64,000 nt of DNA from Streptomyces sp. NBC_00510 (GTDB lineage Bacteria > Actinomycetota > Actinomycetes > Streptomycetales > Streptomycetaceae). Both the position numbers and the translations under genes were made by a program. Numbering within the stretch: the first letter of the stretch is position 1; each line of letters starts with the position of its first letter. The notes under the pieces are model-generated. The model saw nothing but the letters and a program-made list of their open reading frames with translations. It ran no database searches and was not told the DNA's origin. The stretch is taken from contig CP107851.1 of assembly GCA_036013505.1 (NCBI GenBank), positions 868,001 to 932,000 on the forward strand, in the 5' to 3' direction. Of the stretch, positions 1 to 6,639 are shown one piece after another.

Positions 1-147
1 ACCGCCTGGACCCGGCAGGCCGCCACCACCGCACCGGCCGGGTTCCTGCGCCTCCTTCACCAGGCCCTCCTCCGCCACAGCGACGGCGTCCTCAACGACG
101 ACATCGCCTGCGTCGCCATCCGCAGGACCGCCGCGGGCACCCCGTGA
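1..147 (+). CDS. C-terminal end of a SpoIIE/PP2C-type serine phosphatase (partial)
   Basis: Only the last 48 codons are inside the window, so the start and most of the protein lie to the left. The reading frame is open from base 1 and stops at TGA 145-147. The tail reads LLRHSDGVLNDDIACVAIRR. The final beta strand with a DDIA-type metal-binding Asp pair is characteristic of PP2C/SpoIIE phosphatases, as in the complete phosphatase further right in this window. Such proteins usually act in Streptomyces anti-sigma/anti-anti-sigma partner switching. The family call rests on this short motif only, and nothing can be said about its sensor domains. Confidence 0.55.
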   Translation, partial: TAWTRQAATTAPAGFLRLLHQALLRHSDGVLNDDIACVAIRRTAAGTP

Positions 148-164
148 GGCTGCCACCGCCGAGT

Positions 165-179
165 ATTTCCTATGGAATT
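165..179. promoter_or_regulatory. Inverted repeat TTCC-TAT-GGAA, candidate Rrf2-type operator
   Basis: TTCC (167-170) and GGAA (174-177) flank a TAT spacer, and an outer A/T pair extends the symmetry. It is AT-rich against a GC-rich background and lies about 40 bases upstream of the flavin monooxygenase-like gene. An Rrf2 regulator is encoded just downstream of that gene, so autoregulation is plausible. The assignment is inference from position and symmetry. Confidence 0.35.
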
Positions 180-219
180 GATGGGAAAGCATTGACGGTG
201 GTCCGACAGGCTGCGCAGG

Positions 220-1479
220 ATGAGGAACGTGCCCCAGACGCCCATGGACGTTGAGACCGCGCCGTCCGGCTCCGCACCACCGCCGGAACCGGAGCCGACC
301 GGGCCCGGCCGCGCGCACTGGCTGCGGGTGGCCCGTGAGACGGCGGACGACCTGGCCACGGACGCGGTCGCCAGGGACCAGGCGGGCAAGCCCCCGTTCG
401 ACGAGGTCTCCCGGCTGCGCGAGGCGGGGCTCCTGCCGCTGCTGGTGCCCGCCGGGTCCGGCGGCGGGGACGCGGACTGGGCCACGGCGTACGCCGTGGT
501 CCGCGAGATCGCGGCAGCCGACGCCGCGATCGCCCAACTGCTCGGCACGCACTACTTCGTGTCGTGGAGCGCCCGGCTCCTCACCGGGCCCTCGGCCGTC
601 ACGGGGCTGGAACGGCGTTCCGCGGCCGGGCAGTGGTGCTGGGGCGGTGGATTCGCCCGCCAGGATCCGCCGCTGACGCTGGCCAGGACCGCGGGCGGCT
701 ACCGGCTGGAAGGCCGGCAGAGCTACGTCACGGGCGTCCTCGTCGCCGACCGCATCGCCGTACGCGCCGTGCGGGCCGACACCGGGGAACCGCTCGCCGT
801 CGCCGTCGACCTCGCCCGGCACGGCGTCGCGGTCGGCGCGGAGGACGATCCCTTCGGCCAGCGGCTCGCCGCCGGGGGCGGCGTGGAGTTCGCCTCCGTG
901 GCGGTCACCGCCGACGAGGTGCTCGGTTCGCTCTCCGCCGAGGAGGACGTCCTGTCGCCCCTGGCCTCGCTGGCCTCGCCGCTGGGGCGTCTGATGTCGG
1001 TCCAGCTCCGACTCGGCACGGCCGAGGGCGTGCTCGCCGAGGCCCGCGAGTACAGCAGGGCGGGCCAGCGGCCGTGGCAACCCGAGTGGCCGGCCGGATC
1101 GCCCCAGGACCCCCACGTGCTCGCCGCGTACGGCGAGCTGACCGTCCTCACCCGCTCCGCCTCCGCGCTCGCCGGTCAGGCGCTGGAGGCACTGGAGGGC
1201 GGCCTGGCACGAGGGGAGGACCTCGGCTACGAGGAGTGCGCGGAGATCTCGGCGCTCGTGGCCGTGGCCGAGGTCGCGACGTCCACCGCCGTGCGGGAGA
1301 GCACGACGCGCGCCCTGGACGTCATCGGGCCCCGCTCCGCGTCCGCGCGCCTTGGCCTGGACCGTTTCTGGCGCAACGCGCGCACCCACACCCTGTACGA
1401 GCCCGTGGCCCCCCGCCTCCGCGACGTCGGGGACTACTACCTCAACGGCACGCACCCCCCGTTCACGCTACCCGTGTGA
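220..1479 (+). CDS. Acyl-CoA dehydrogenase-fold flavin monooxygenase-like protein (DszC/SfnC-type)
   Basis: A 419-residue protein with the three-part acyl-CoA dehydrogenase fold: an N-terminal helical domain, a central beta domain with GRQSYVTG near residue 170 and VAVTADEVLG near 230, and a C-terminal four-helix domain. Overall it looks more like the DszC/SfnC branch than a true beta-oxidation dehydrogenase. Members of that branch use reduced flavin from a partner reductase to oxygenate organosulfur or similar compounds. No reductase gene is adjacent. A cysteine-free Rrf2 regulator follows after about 40 bases, which fits sulfur-source control. No convincing ribosome binding site decides the start, and ATG 244 is an alternative. 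The substrate is unknown and a true dehydrogenase role is not excluded. Confidence 0.72.
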   Translation: MRNVPQTPMDVETAPSGSAPPPEPEPTGPGRAHWLRVARETADDLATDAVARDQAGKPPFDEVSRLREAGLLPLLVPAGSGGGDADWATAYAVVREIAAADAAIAQLLGTHYFVSWSARLLTGPSAVTGLERRSAAGQWCWGGGFARQDPPLTLARTAGGYRLEGRQSYVTGVLVADRIAVRAVRADTGEPLAVAVDLARHGVAVGAEDDPFGQRLAAGGGVEFASVAVTADEVLGSLSAEEDVLSPLASLASPLGRLMSVQLRLGTAEGVLAEAREYSRAGQRPWQPEWPAGSPQDPHVLAAYGELTVLTRSASALAGQALEALEGGLARGEDLGYEECAEISALVAVAEVATSTAVRESTTRALDVIGPRSASARLGLDRFWRNARTHTLYEPVAPRLRDVGDYYLNGTHPPFTLPV

Positions 1480-1521
1480 CCCGGAACCGACACCACCGGC
1501 ACCCGACGGGATAATGCGCCC

Positions 1522-1980
1522 ATGCGGATCTCAGCCAGGGCGGACTACGCGGTACGTGCCGCACTGCAGCTCGCCGCGTCACCGGAGGCCGGGCCGATGA
1601 AGGCCGAGGCCATCGCCGCCGCCCAGGACATCCCGCACAAGTTCCTCGAGGGCATCCTCAACGAGATGCGGCGCGCCGGGCTCGTCCTCAGCCAGCGGGG
1701 CGGCAACGGCGGCTACCGCCTGGCCAGGCCCGCCGGGTCCATCAGCATCGCCGACGTCATCCGCGCCGTCGACGGACCGCTCGTCTCGGTCCGCGGGGTC
1801 CGCCCCCCGGACCTGGCGTACACCGGCCCCGCCGAGTCGCTGCTGCCGCTGTGGATCGCGCTGCGGTCCAACGTGCGCGAGATCCTCGAGGGCGTGTCGC
1901 TCGCCGACGTCGCGGGGGCCGAACTGCCGCGCGGCGTCCTGGCGCTGACGGAGTCCCCCAGCGCCTGGACGAACCCCTGA
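1522..1980 (+). CDS. Rrf2 family transcriptional regulator without cysteines
   Basis: A 152-residue protein starting MRISARADYAVRAALQLA, the classic Rrf2 N-terminus. The winged helix-turn-helix fills roughly residues 1-70, with RGGNGGYRLAR forming the wing. A dimerisation helix follows. There is no cysteine anywhere in the protein, so it cannot hold the Fe-S cluster of IscR or NsrR. It is therefore closer in logic to CymR-like members that respond to a protein partner or small molecule. It lies just downstream of the DszC/SfnC-like gene in the same direction, and the TTCC-TAT-GGAA repeat upstream of that gene is a candidate binding site. The start is the only ATG that keeps the full N-terminal helix. 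Confidence 0.85.
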   Translation: MRISARADYAVRAALQLAASPEAGPMKAEAIAAAQDIPHKFLEGILNEMRRAGLVLSQRGGNGGYRLARPAGSISIADVIRAVDGPLVSVRGVRPPDLAYTGPAESLLPLWIALRSNVREILEGVSLADVAGAELPRGVLALTESPSAWTNP

Positions 1981-2094
1981 CCGGGCACCGCCCGGACATG
2001 CGCGCACCGTGAGGGGCGGCTCGCCGTGCGCCCGGAACGGCGGACGGCGGCCCGCGGCGACGTATCGTTGTTGATCTCTTCGACAGGAGCCGCC

Positions 2095-2700
2095 ATGAGC
2101 ACGCCGCAGGACCTGATGATCGTCACCATGGATGTGCCTTCGAGCCCTCCCGTCGAACCGGGCGACCTGTCGCTCGCGCTCGCGGGCGCCGAGGTGATCG
2201 ATCTCCTCGGAGCGCGGGCGGTCACGCTGGACGGTGACCGCCTGGTGCCGGCGGACGGGCCGGCCACCGGTGACCACCTGCTGGACCAGGCGGCGTCGGC
2301 GCTCGTCGACCAGGCGCCCTACGAGTCGGTCGAGGACTGGCTGTGGCGCAGGGGCCGCAACCTCTCCTCGGTCTACCGCGGCGCGCTGCAGGCGACCGGC
2401 CTGACCGCCGTGAGCCGCCCCCGGTGGCGGCCCTGGGCCACCGGGGAGCAGGTGCTGCTGGACTCCCCCGCCCGCCGGGAGGCGCTCGGCCGCCGGTCGT
2501 CGGGGGAGCCCGTCCTGGCCGCCCTCGCCTCCGCCGCCGGGGTCCCCGGGGACCGGACCGCCGGCGACCTCGCCGACGTCGGCGACGACGCCGTGGCAAC
2601 GGTGCTGGCCGCGGTCCACGACGCCGTCGAGGAACTGCAGTCGGTACGGCAGCGGAAGGACATCGAGAAGGCGGCCTTCGACAACATCTGGCGGGCCTGA
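2095..2700 (+). CDS. GPP34 (Golgi phosphoprotein 3-like) family protein
   Basis: A 201-residue protein of the GPP34 family: an N-terminal stretch LSLALAGAEVIDLLGARAVTLDGDRLVPAD, a central ESVEDWLWRRGRNL segment and a long helical C-terminus ending in a charged helix. In eukaryotes GPP34 binds phosphatidylinositol-4-phosphate; actinomycetes carry many copies of unknown role, some near regulatory genes. The chosen ATG follows AGGAG with a 5-base gap, whereas an upstream in-frame ATG at 2026 has no such site. No signal peptide or membrane segment is visible. It appears to be a single-gene unit followed by a strong palindrome. The family call is good; the function is unknown. Confidence 0.8.
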   Translation: MSTPQDLMIVTMDVPSSPPVEPGDLSLALAGAEVIDLLGARAVTLDGDRLVPADGPATGDHLLDQAASALVDQAPYESVEDWLWRRGRNLSSVYRGALQATGLTAVSRPRWRPWATGEQVLLDSPARREALGRRSSGEPVLAALASAAGVPGDRTAGDLADVGDDAVATVLAAVHDAVEELQSVRQRKDIEKAAFDNIWRA

Positions 2701-2710
2701 GGGCGAGGGC

Positions 2711-2730
2711 GGCGCCGCGGCCGCGGCGCC
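2711..2730. terminator. 20-bp perfect GC palindrome after the GPP34 gene
   Basis: GGCGCCGCGG is followed directly by its reverse complement, 10 bases after the GPP34 stop codon. There is no T tract, as is usual for Streptomyces stem-loop terminators. The function is inferred from position. Confidence 0.5.
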
Positions 2731-3098
2731 CCGGAGGCGGTTCCGCGTCAACGGCGACTCACCCCGGAGGGGTTCCCTCGAACTTGCCCTGACCGTAAGC
2801 GGGTTCGCCCGTCCGGGACTCCTCCCGCACTGCCAGGGCCGGACGCCGCATCTGCACTCCGCCATCGTGAAGTGGAACCTCAACTATGCCCCGCGAAATG
2901 ACGAGTTGGGACGAGCATGCTTCGCCCGGCCCGTCCACGGGCCTGCCCGGACCGGGACTTGCGGCGGCGGGGCGTTCGGCCGGGACGGCCACGGTGAACA
3001 CTGCCCCAACTCGCTGAGTACGGGGCGGTTCCGCACGGTGAGGGCGGAGGATGGGTACGATCCGGCAGCAACATCCCATACACCAGGAAGCGGCTGTC
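2731..3098. other. Gap of about 370 bases with no supported gene
   Basis: Short open frames exist on both strands here but have no ribosome binding site, no family resemblance and no consistent codon bias. The stretch presumably holds the promoter and leader of the following coiled-coil/winged-helix gene. No clear -10/-35 pair was identified. Confidence 0.4.
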
Positions 3099-3821
3099 GT
3101 GTCCCACAACACAACCATTCAGGACCGGTATGCGGCGCGTCTCGCAGAGGACCTGGAGAACAACGCCAAGGAACAGGAAGCGGTCCGGGAGCAGGTGGCC
3201 GGGCTCCAGGCCCGCCTGACCCGGCTCGAGGACGAGCGGGCCTGGCTGACCCGGCTGCAGGGCAGCGTGACGACCGGTGGACCCCGCGTCGCCCCGCGCG
3301 ACGAACCTGCCGATGCCGTGCCGACCGAAGAAGTCGCGGCCCGAGAAGTGCCGGCCGAGGAGGTTCCGGCCGAGGAGGTTCCCGCCGAGGTGGTTCCGGC
3401 CGCCGGCGTGGCCGGGGCGCCGGAGGAGGGCGCTCCCCGGGCCGTCCCGCGGCCCCGCACACGGAAGCCGGCCGGTGGGGCGAAGGCCCGGAAGGCCGGC
3501 AAGAAGGCGGCGCCGTCCCGCGACAAGGAGAAGCCGACGCTGCGCGGCCTCGTCGCGGACGTCCTCGCCGCCGATGAAGAGCCACGCATGGTCAGTGAGT
3601 TCGTCGACGCGCTGGCCAAGCGGCATCCGGATCGCTCCGCCCCGAGCGCCCCCGTCGTGCGCAACGCCCTGGAGGCGTTGGTCGCGAAGGGGCTCGCCGA
3701 GCGGTCCCGTCGTCAGGGCAGCGTCTTCTACACCCCTGTCACACCGTCGGCCGGGACCACCGGTGACGACGCGGGCGCGGCAGCGTCCGAGGCCGGGGAG
3801 CCGGTCTCGGCGACAGCCTGA
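3099..3821 (+). CDS. Unnamed coiled-coil protein with acidic repeat, basic linker and C-terminal winged helix
   Basis: A 240-residue protein that I cannot assign to a named family. Residues 8-55 form a charged coiled coil. Residues 75-105 contain tandem EEVPA units, followed by a strongly basic Lys/Arg/Ala linker around 120-150. Residues 155-215 look like a winged helix: PRMVSEFVDALAKRHPD, then APVVRNALEALVAKGLAERS and the wing RRQGSVFYTPV. The layout suggests a DNA-binding or nucleoid-associated protein whose acidic and basic arms might contact each other or partners. The GTG start was chosen because AGGAAG lies 9 bases upstream; an ATG at 3051 lacks a site. It is monocistronic and followed by a hairpin. 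Confidence 0.6.
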   Translation: MSHNTTIQDRYAARLAEDLENNAKEQEAVREQVAGLQARLTRLEDERAWLTRLQGSVTTGGPRVAPRDEPADAVPTEEVAAREVPAEEVPAEEVPAEVVPAAGVAGAPEEGAPRAVPRPRTRKPAGGAKARKAGKKAAPSRDKEKPTLRGLVADVLAADEEPRMVSEFVDALAKRHPDRSAPSAPVVRNALEALVAKGLAERSRRQGSVFYTPVTPSAGTTGDDAGAAASEAGEPVSATA

Positions 3822-3826
3822 CCGGG

Positions 3827-3858
3827 CGCCGTGGCAGGGGCACGCCTCTGCCACGGCG
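3827..3858. terminator. Stem-loop between convergent genes
   Basis: Arms CGCCGTGGCAG and CTGCCACGGCG (11 bp) enclose a 10-base loop. The structure sits 6 bases after the coiled-coil gene and just before the end of the convergent MarR gene, so it can serve both strands. Confidence 0.6.
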
Positions 3859-3904
3859 GAGTGGCCGCGGAGCCGGGGTGGGCACCTCGGCCGTACGGGG
3901 CGGG

Positions 3905-4381
3905 TCAGGTGGCGACGTTCCTCAGGGCGGCGCCGAGCGCCTTGAGGTCCAGGCCTTCGAGGTGGTCGAGGAAGTGACGGCGCACGGACACCAGGTTGGT
4001 CCGCCACGCCTCCTTGAGGCGGGCGAGGCCGGCGTCGGTGAGGACCGCGTTCCAGCCGCGGGCGTCCTCGGCGCATTTGACGCGCTGCACGAGCCCGTCG
4101 TTCTCCAGCCGGTGGACGACACGCGTCATCCCGCTGACCGACAGTTCGCAGGCCCCGGCGAGGTCGCTCATGCGCATCTGCCGACCGGGCGCCTCGGAGA
4201 GGTTCATCAGGGTCAGGTACTCGATGAGCGGGAGCCGCTGCTCGCGGACCAGATCAGCGTCCATGACACGGGGCAGGGCGTAGATGACACGACTCAGCGA
4301 CCGGACGACCGCTTCCTCGTCGGGACTGAGCGGCACTATCGCCTCGGGGGCCGCTTCCTGCCGCGGCATGACGTCTGACAT
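3905..4381 (-). CDS. MarR family regulator (paralogue A)
   Basis: A 158-residue MarR protein. Dimerisation helices flank a winged helix-turn-helix: QMRMSDLAGACELSVSGMTRVVHRLENDGLV, then the wing with DARGWNAVLTDAGLARL. It is strikingly similar over its full length to the MarR protein encoded near 28 kb in this window. That protein has the same length and shares blocks such as RSLSRVIYALPR, EQRLPLIEY and RRHFLDHL. On the coding strand GCAAGTAAA lies 8 bases before the ATG, just as in the paralogue, which supports this start over the internal ATG four codons later. It is divergent from the next MarR gene, with about 260 bases between them. The ligand is unknown. Confidence 0.88.
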   Translation of the reverse strand: MSDVMPRQEAAPEAIVPLSPDEEAVVRSLSRVIYALPRVMDADLVREQRLPLIEYLTLMNLSEAPGRQMRMSDLAGACELSVSGMTRVVHRLENDGLVQRVKCAEDARGWNAVLTDAGLARLKEAWRTNLVSVRRHFLDHLEGLDLKALGAALRNVAT

Positions 4382-4389
4382 GCCCCTAG

Positions 4390-4398
4390 TTTACTTGC
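4390..4398 (-). promoter_or_regulatory. GCAAGTAAA box upstream of MarR paralogue A
   Basis: On the minus strand the sequence reads GCAAGTAAA, then CTAGGGGC, then the ATG. The same nonamer occupies the same place before the paralogous MarR gene near 27.6 kb, so this is a candidate autoregulatory operator half-site. Confidence 0.5.
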
Positions 4399-4600
4399 GC
4401 GGCGAAGGAAGTGAACGCTTCCTAACGGCGGGATCCCCGAAATCCCCGCACATCCGGAATTATGACCCGGTTCGTCCGTTCCGTCGGTCGTGATAGGTCT
4501 CCGGCAGCCGCAGCCTGTCGTTCTGTCTTCGTCCGGCCACGGGGAGTCGCCGTCGCGCCGTGCCCGTGGCTTCGGCGCGGGGACCGTCGTACCCGTGTGG

Positions 4601-4620
4601 GAGCAGATGCTCGTATCATG
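4601..4620 (+). promoter_or_regulatory. GAGCAGATGCTC palindrome upstream of the second MarR gene
   Basis: GAGCA-GA-TGCTC (4601-4612) is followed by GTATCAT and lies 31 bases before the MarR start codon. Near-identical sites in the same relative orientation precede the Tat-hydrolase operon and the NmrA gene. It may overlap the promoter -10 region (TATCAT). Candidate operator of this MarR protein. Confidence 0.6.
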
Positions 4621-4643
4621 GGGAGGATCCTCGGGAGGAGACC

Positions 4644-5093
4644 ATGACCGCTGCGGCGTCGAAAGCCGACTCGTGCAACAACCTGGCGCTGCGCAAGGCG
4701 GCCCGGTACCTCGGCGCGACCTACGACAAGGCCCTCGCCCCGGTCGGCCTCCGTGCGACGCAGTTCAGCATCCTGCAGCAGCTCAGCGTCCACGAAGAGA
4801 TGACGATCACCGCCCTCGCCGACATCATCGCGATGGACCGTACGACGATGGCCTCCAACCTCAAGCCGCTCGCGCGGGAGGGCCTGGTCACCGTCGAGAC
4901 GTCGGCGACCGACCGCCGCGCGCGGATCGTCACGCTCACACCGGACGGCCTCGCCAGGATGAAGGCGGCGCTCCCCCTCTGGAACGACGTCCAGACCCGG
5001 TTCGAGGAACGGTTCGGGTCCGCGGACGCGGCCCTGCTGCGCGGGTTCCTCGAGGCCGTGCTGGACACCGGCTTCGAACCGTGGGCGGAGTGA
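4644..5093 (+). CDS. MarR family regulator, probable controller of the Tat-hydrolase operon
   Basis: A 149-residue MarR protein with a helix-turn-helix at about residues 55-85 (MTITALADIIAMDRTTMASNLKPL) and a wing containing TDRRARIVTLTPDGLARM. This pattern resembles MarR members that answer to aromatic or electrophilic ligands; one Cys sits near the N-terminus (SCNN) in the first helix. The start is supported by GGGAGGAG with a 3-base gap, and the upstream in-frame ATG at 4560 has none. It converges with tatC, 20 bases apart. A palindromic box before this gene recurs before the tat operon and the NmrA gene, so I infer that it autoregulates and controls both. The ligand is unknown. Confidence 0.87.
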   Translation: MTAAASKADSCNNLALRKAARYLGATYDKALAPVGLRATQFSILQQLSVHEEMTITALADIIAMDRTTMASNLKPLAREGLVTVETSATDRRARIVTLTPDGLARMKAALPLWNDVQTRFEERFGSADAALLRGFLEAVLDTGFEPWAE

Positions 5094-5113
5094 GCGGCTC
5101 CCGCCGGGACGCG

Positions 5114-5974
5114 TCATGACCTGCCGACGGCGACGTCGTCGGCGGCGGGGGCCTCGACGGCGGCCGGGGCCGGGTCGGGGCGGCCGGGTGCGGTGCGCCG
5201 TCGCCGGCGGTCGTTGCACCAGGCGACCGCGCACGCCGCCCCGTACAGCAGGCTGATGGGCGTGGCGAGCAGCAGCATGCTGATCGGGTCGGTGCTGGGG
5301 GTGGCGATCGCCGCGAAGGCGGCGACCCCCATGAGCATGCCGCGCCACCAGCCGGTCATCCGCCGGGCGCTGATCACCCCGCCGAAGTTCAGCAGCACGA
5401 GGAGCACGGGCAGTTCGAAGGAGAGGCCGAAGACGATCACCATGCGGGTGGCCAGGTCGAGGAAGTCGTCGACGGGCAGGATGTTGGTGGCGTTGTCGGG
5501 GGTGAAGGAGATCAGCACCCGGGCCGTCGTCGGCAGCGTCCGGTACGCCACCGCGGCGCCGGTCAGGAACAGGGGGATGCCCGCCCCGAGGAAGGCCAGG
5601 GTGTACTTCCGCTCGCGGCGGTGCAGGCCCGGCGCGACGAAGGCCCACAGCTGGTAGAGCCACACCGGGCTCGCGCCGACCACTCCCGCGGTGACCGACA
5701 CCTTGAGCGCGAGGGAGAACGGCGAGAGGAGACCGTTGAGGGAGATCACGCCGCAGTGACCCGCACCGTCCGCCCCGGAGGCCCCGGTCAGGCGGCCGGG
5801 GGCACAGCCGGGCAGCGGATCGATGAGGAACCCGATGAGTTGCCGGTGGAACAGGGCTGCGGCGACGGTGACGAGCAGGATCGCCCCGACGGCCTTGAGC
5901 AGGCGGTTGCGCAGTTCGCGCAGGTGCTCCCGGAGGGGCATCCGATCGGGGTCACGCGGGGTACGGGTGGTCAT
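5114..5974 (-). CDS. tatC: Sec-independent protein translocase subunit TatC
   Basis: A 286-residue membrane protein, the TatC receptor that recognises twin-arginine signal peptides. The diagnostic N-terminus PLREHLRELRNRLLKA is at residues 13-28. Six hydrophobic segments follow, including LLVTVAAALF, GVVGASPVWLYQLWAFVAPGL (the conserved periplasmic loop and TM2) and MVIVFGLSFELPVLLVLL (TM4). The C-terminal tail after about residue 250 is hydrophilic and basic. It is the last gene of a minus-strand unit with tatA 21 bases upstream. Streptomyces normally keeps a housekeeping tatA-tatC pair elsewhere with tatB apart, so this looks like an additional dedicated copy. Confidence 0.93.
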   Translation of the reverse strand: MTTRTPRDPDRMPLREHLRELRNRLLKAVGAILLVTVAAALFHRQLIGFLIDPLPGCAPGRLTGASGADGAGHCGVISLNGLLSPFSLALKVSVTAGVVGASPVWLYQLWAFVAPGLHRRERKYTLAFLGAGIPLFLTGAAVAYRTLPTTARVLISFTPDNATNILPVDDFLDLATRMVIVFGLSFELPVLLVLLNFGGVISARRMTGWWRGMLMGVAAFAAIATPSTDPISMLLLATPISLLYGAACAVAWCNDRRRRRTAPGRPDPAPAAVEAPAADDVAVGRS

Positions 5975-5995
5975 GGCCGGTCCGTCCGGGGCGCT

Positions 5996-6277
5996 TCAGC
6001 GCCGGTGGGGTGCGTCCGCCGCGGCGGCCTCGGGCGCCGTGTGCGGGGTCGCGGCCCCGGGCCCAGGAGTCGCCGCCCCGGGCTCGAGGGCAGCGGTCCG
6101 CACGGCACCCGGGGCTTCGCCGGAGCCGTCCTCCCGCATGGCCTTGGTCTCGCTCCTGAGGATCCGGAGCGACTGCCCGAAGGAACGGGCCATGTCGGGA
6201 AGCCGTTTGGCCCCGAAGAGGAGGAGGACGACGACGAGGATGAGGAGGATCTCGGGTGCTCCGAGCCTTCCGAACAT
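5996..6277 (-). CDS. tatA: Twin-arginine translocase subunit TatA
   Basis: A 93-residue protein starting MFGRLGAPEILLILVVVLLLFGAKRLPDM, with one short N-terminal transmembrane helix and the hinge FGAKRLP. An amphipathic helix (MARSFGQSLRILRSETKAMRED) follows, then a disordered Pro/Ala/Glu-rich tail. TatA oligomers form the transport pore on demand. The N-terminal half is very like housekeeping actinobacterial TatA, while the tail is low-complexity. It lies 72 bases after tatB and 21 bases before tatC, with AAGGAA a few bases before the ATG. Confidence 0.93.
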   Translation of the reverse strand: MFGRLGAPEILLILVVVLLLFGAKRLPDMARSFGQSLRILRSETKAMREDGSGEAPGAVRTAALEPGAATPGPGAATPHTAPEAAAADAPHRR

Positions 6278-6349
6278 GGGTGCTTCCTTTCTGAGGTGCC
6301 GAGGTACCGAGGTGCCGCACGCGGATCCGTGCGCCGCCGGACGGCCCCG

Positions 6350-6589
6350 TCACGGCCGGTGGCCGCCGGCGGGCGGATCGCGCGGGTCGAGGTCCATGAG
6401 GTCCAGGTCCCGCAGTTCGGGCGGGAGTTCGTCCCGGAGGCCCGCCCGGGCGCCCTGCGCGAGCTCACGGAGCCCGCGCAGGGCACGCACGGTGTCGGAG
6501 ACCAGCCCGGGGAGCCTGTCGGGTCCGACGAGGACGACCGCCACCACGAGCAGCGTCAGGACCTCCAGCGGGCCGATGTCGGAGAACAC
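6350..6589 (-). CDS. tatB: Twin-arginine translocase subunit TatB (short form)
   Basis: A 79-residue protein starting at GTG, placed by GGGAGG with a 5-base gap. It reads VFSDIGPLEVLTLLVVAVVLVGPDRLPGL. The FSDIGPLE start separates it from TatA, and the helix-hinge GPDRLP plus the following amphipathic helix are TatB-like. The conserved segment ELPPELRDLDLMDLDP aligns with the region after the amphipathic helix in Streptomyces TatB, but the protein then stops. Housekeeping TatB proteins are roughly twice as long, so the C-terminal tail is missing. TatB pairs with TatC in signal-peptide recognition. It lies 50 bases after the Tat-dependent hydrolase gene. Confidence 0.85.
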   Translation of the reverse strand: MFSDIGPLEVLTLLVVAVVLVGPDRLPGLVSDTVRALRGLRELAQGARAGLRDELPPELRDLDLMDLDPRDPPAGGHRP

Positions 6590-6639
6590 CGTGCCTCCCG
6601 TCTGTGGGTGGGGTTCGCCGGGACGGACCCGGCCGGGGG

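Noticed and set aside
2910..2925. GACGAGCATGCTTCG as a fourth copy of the GAGCATATGCTC operator
   Set aside because: The half-sites do not match once aligned, spacing differs, and it lies far from a start codon.
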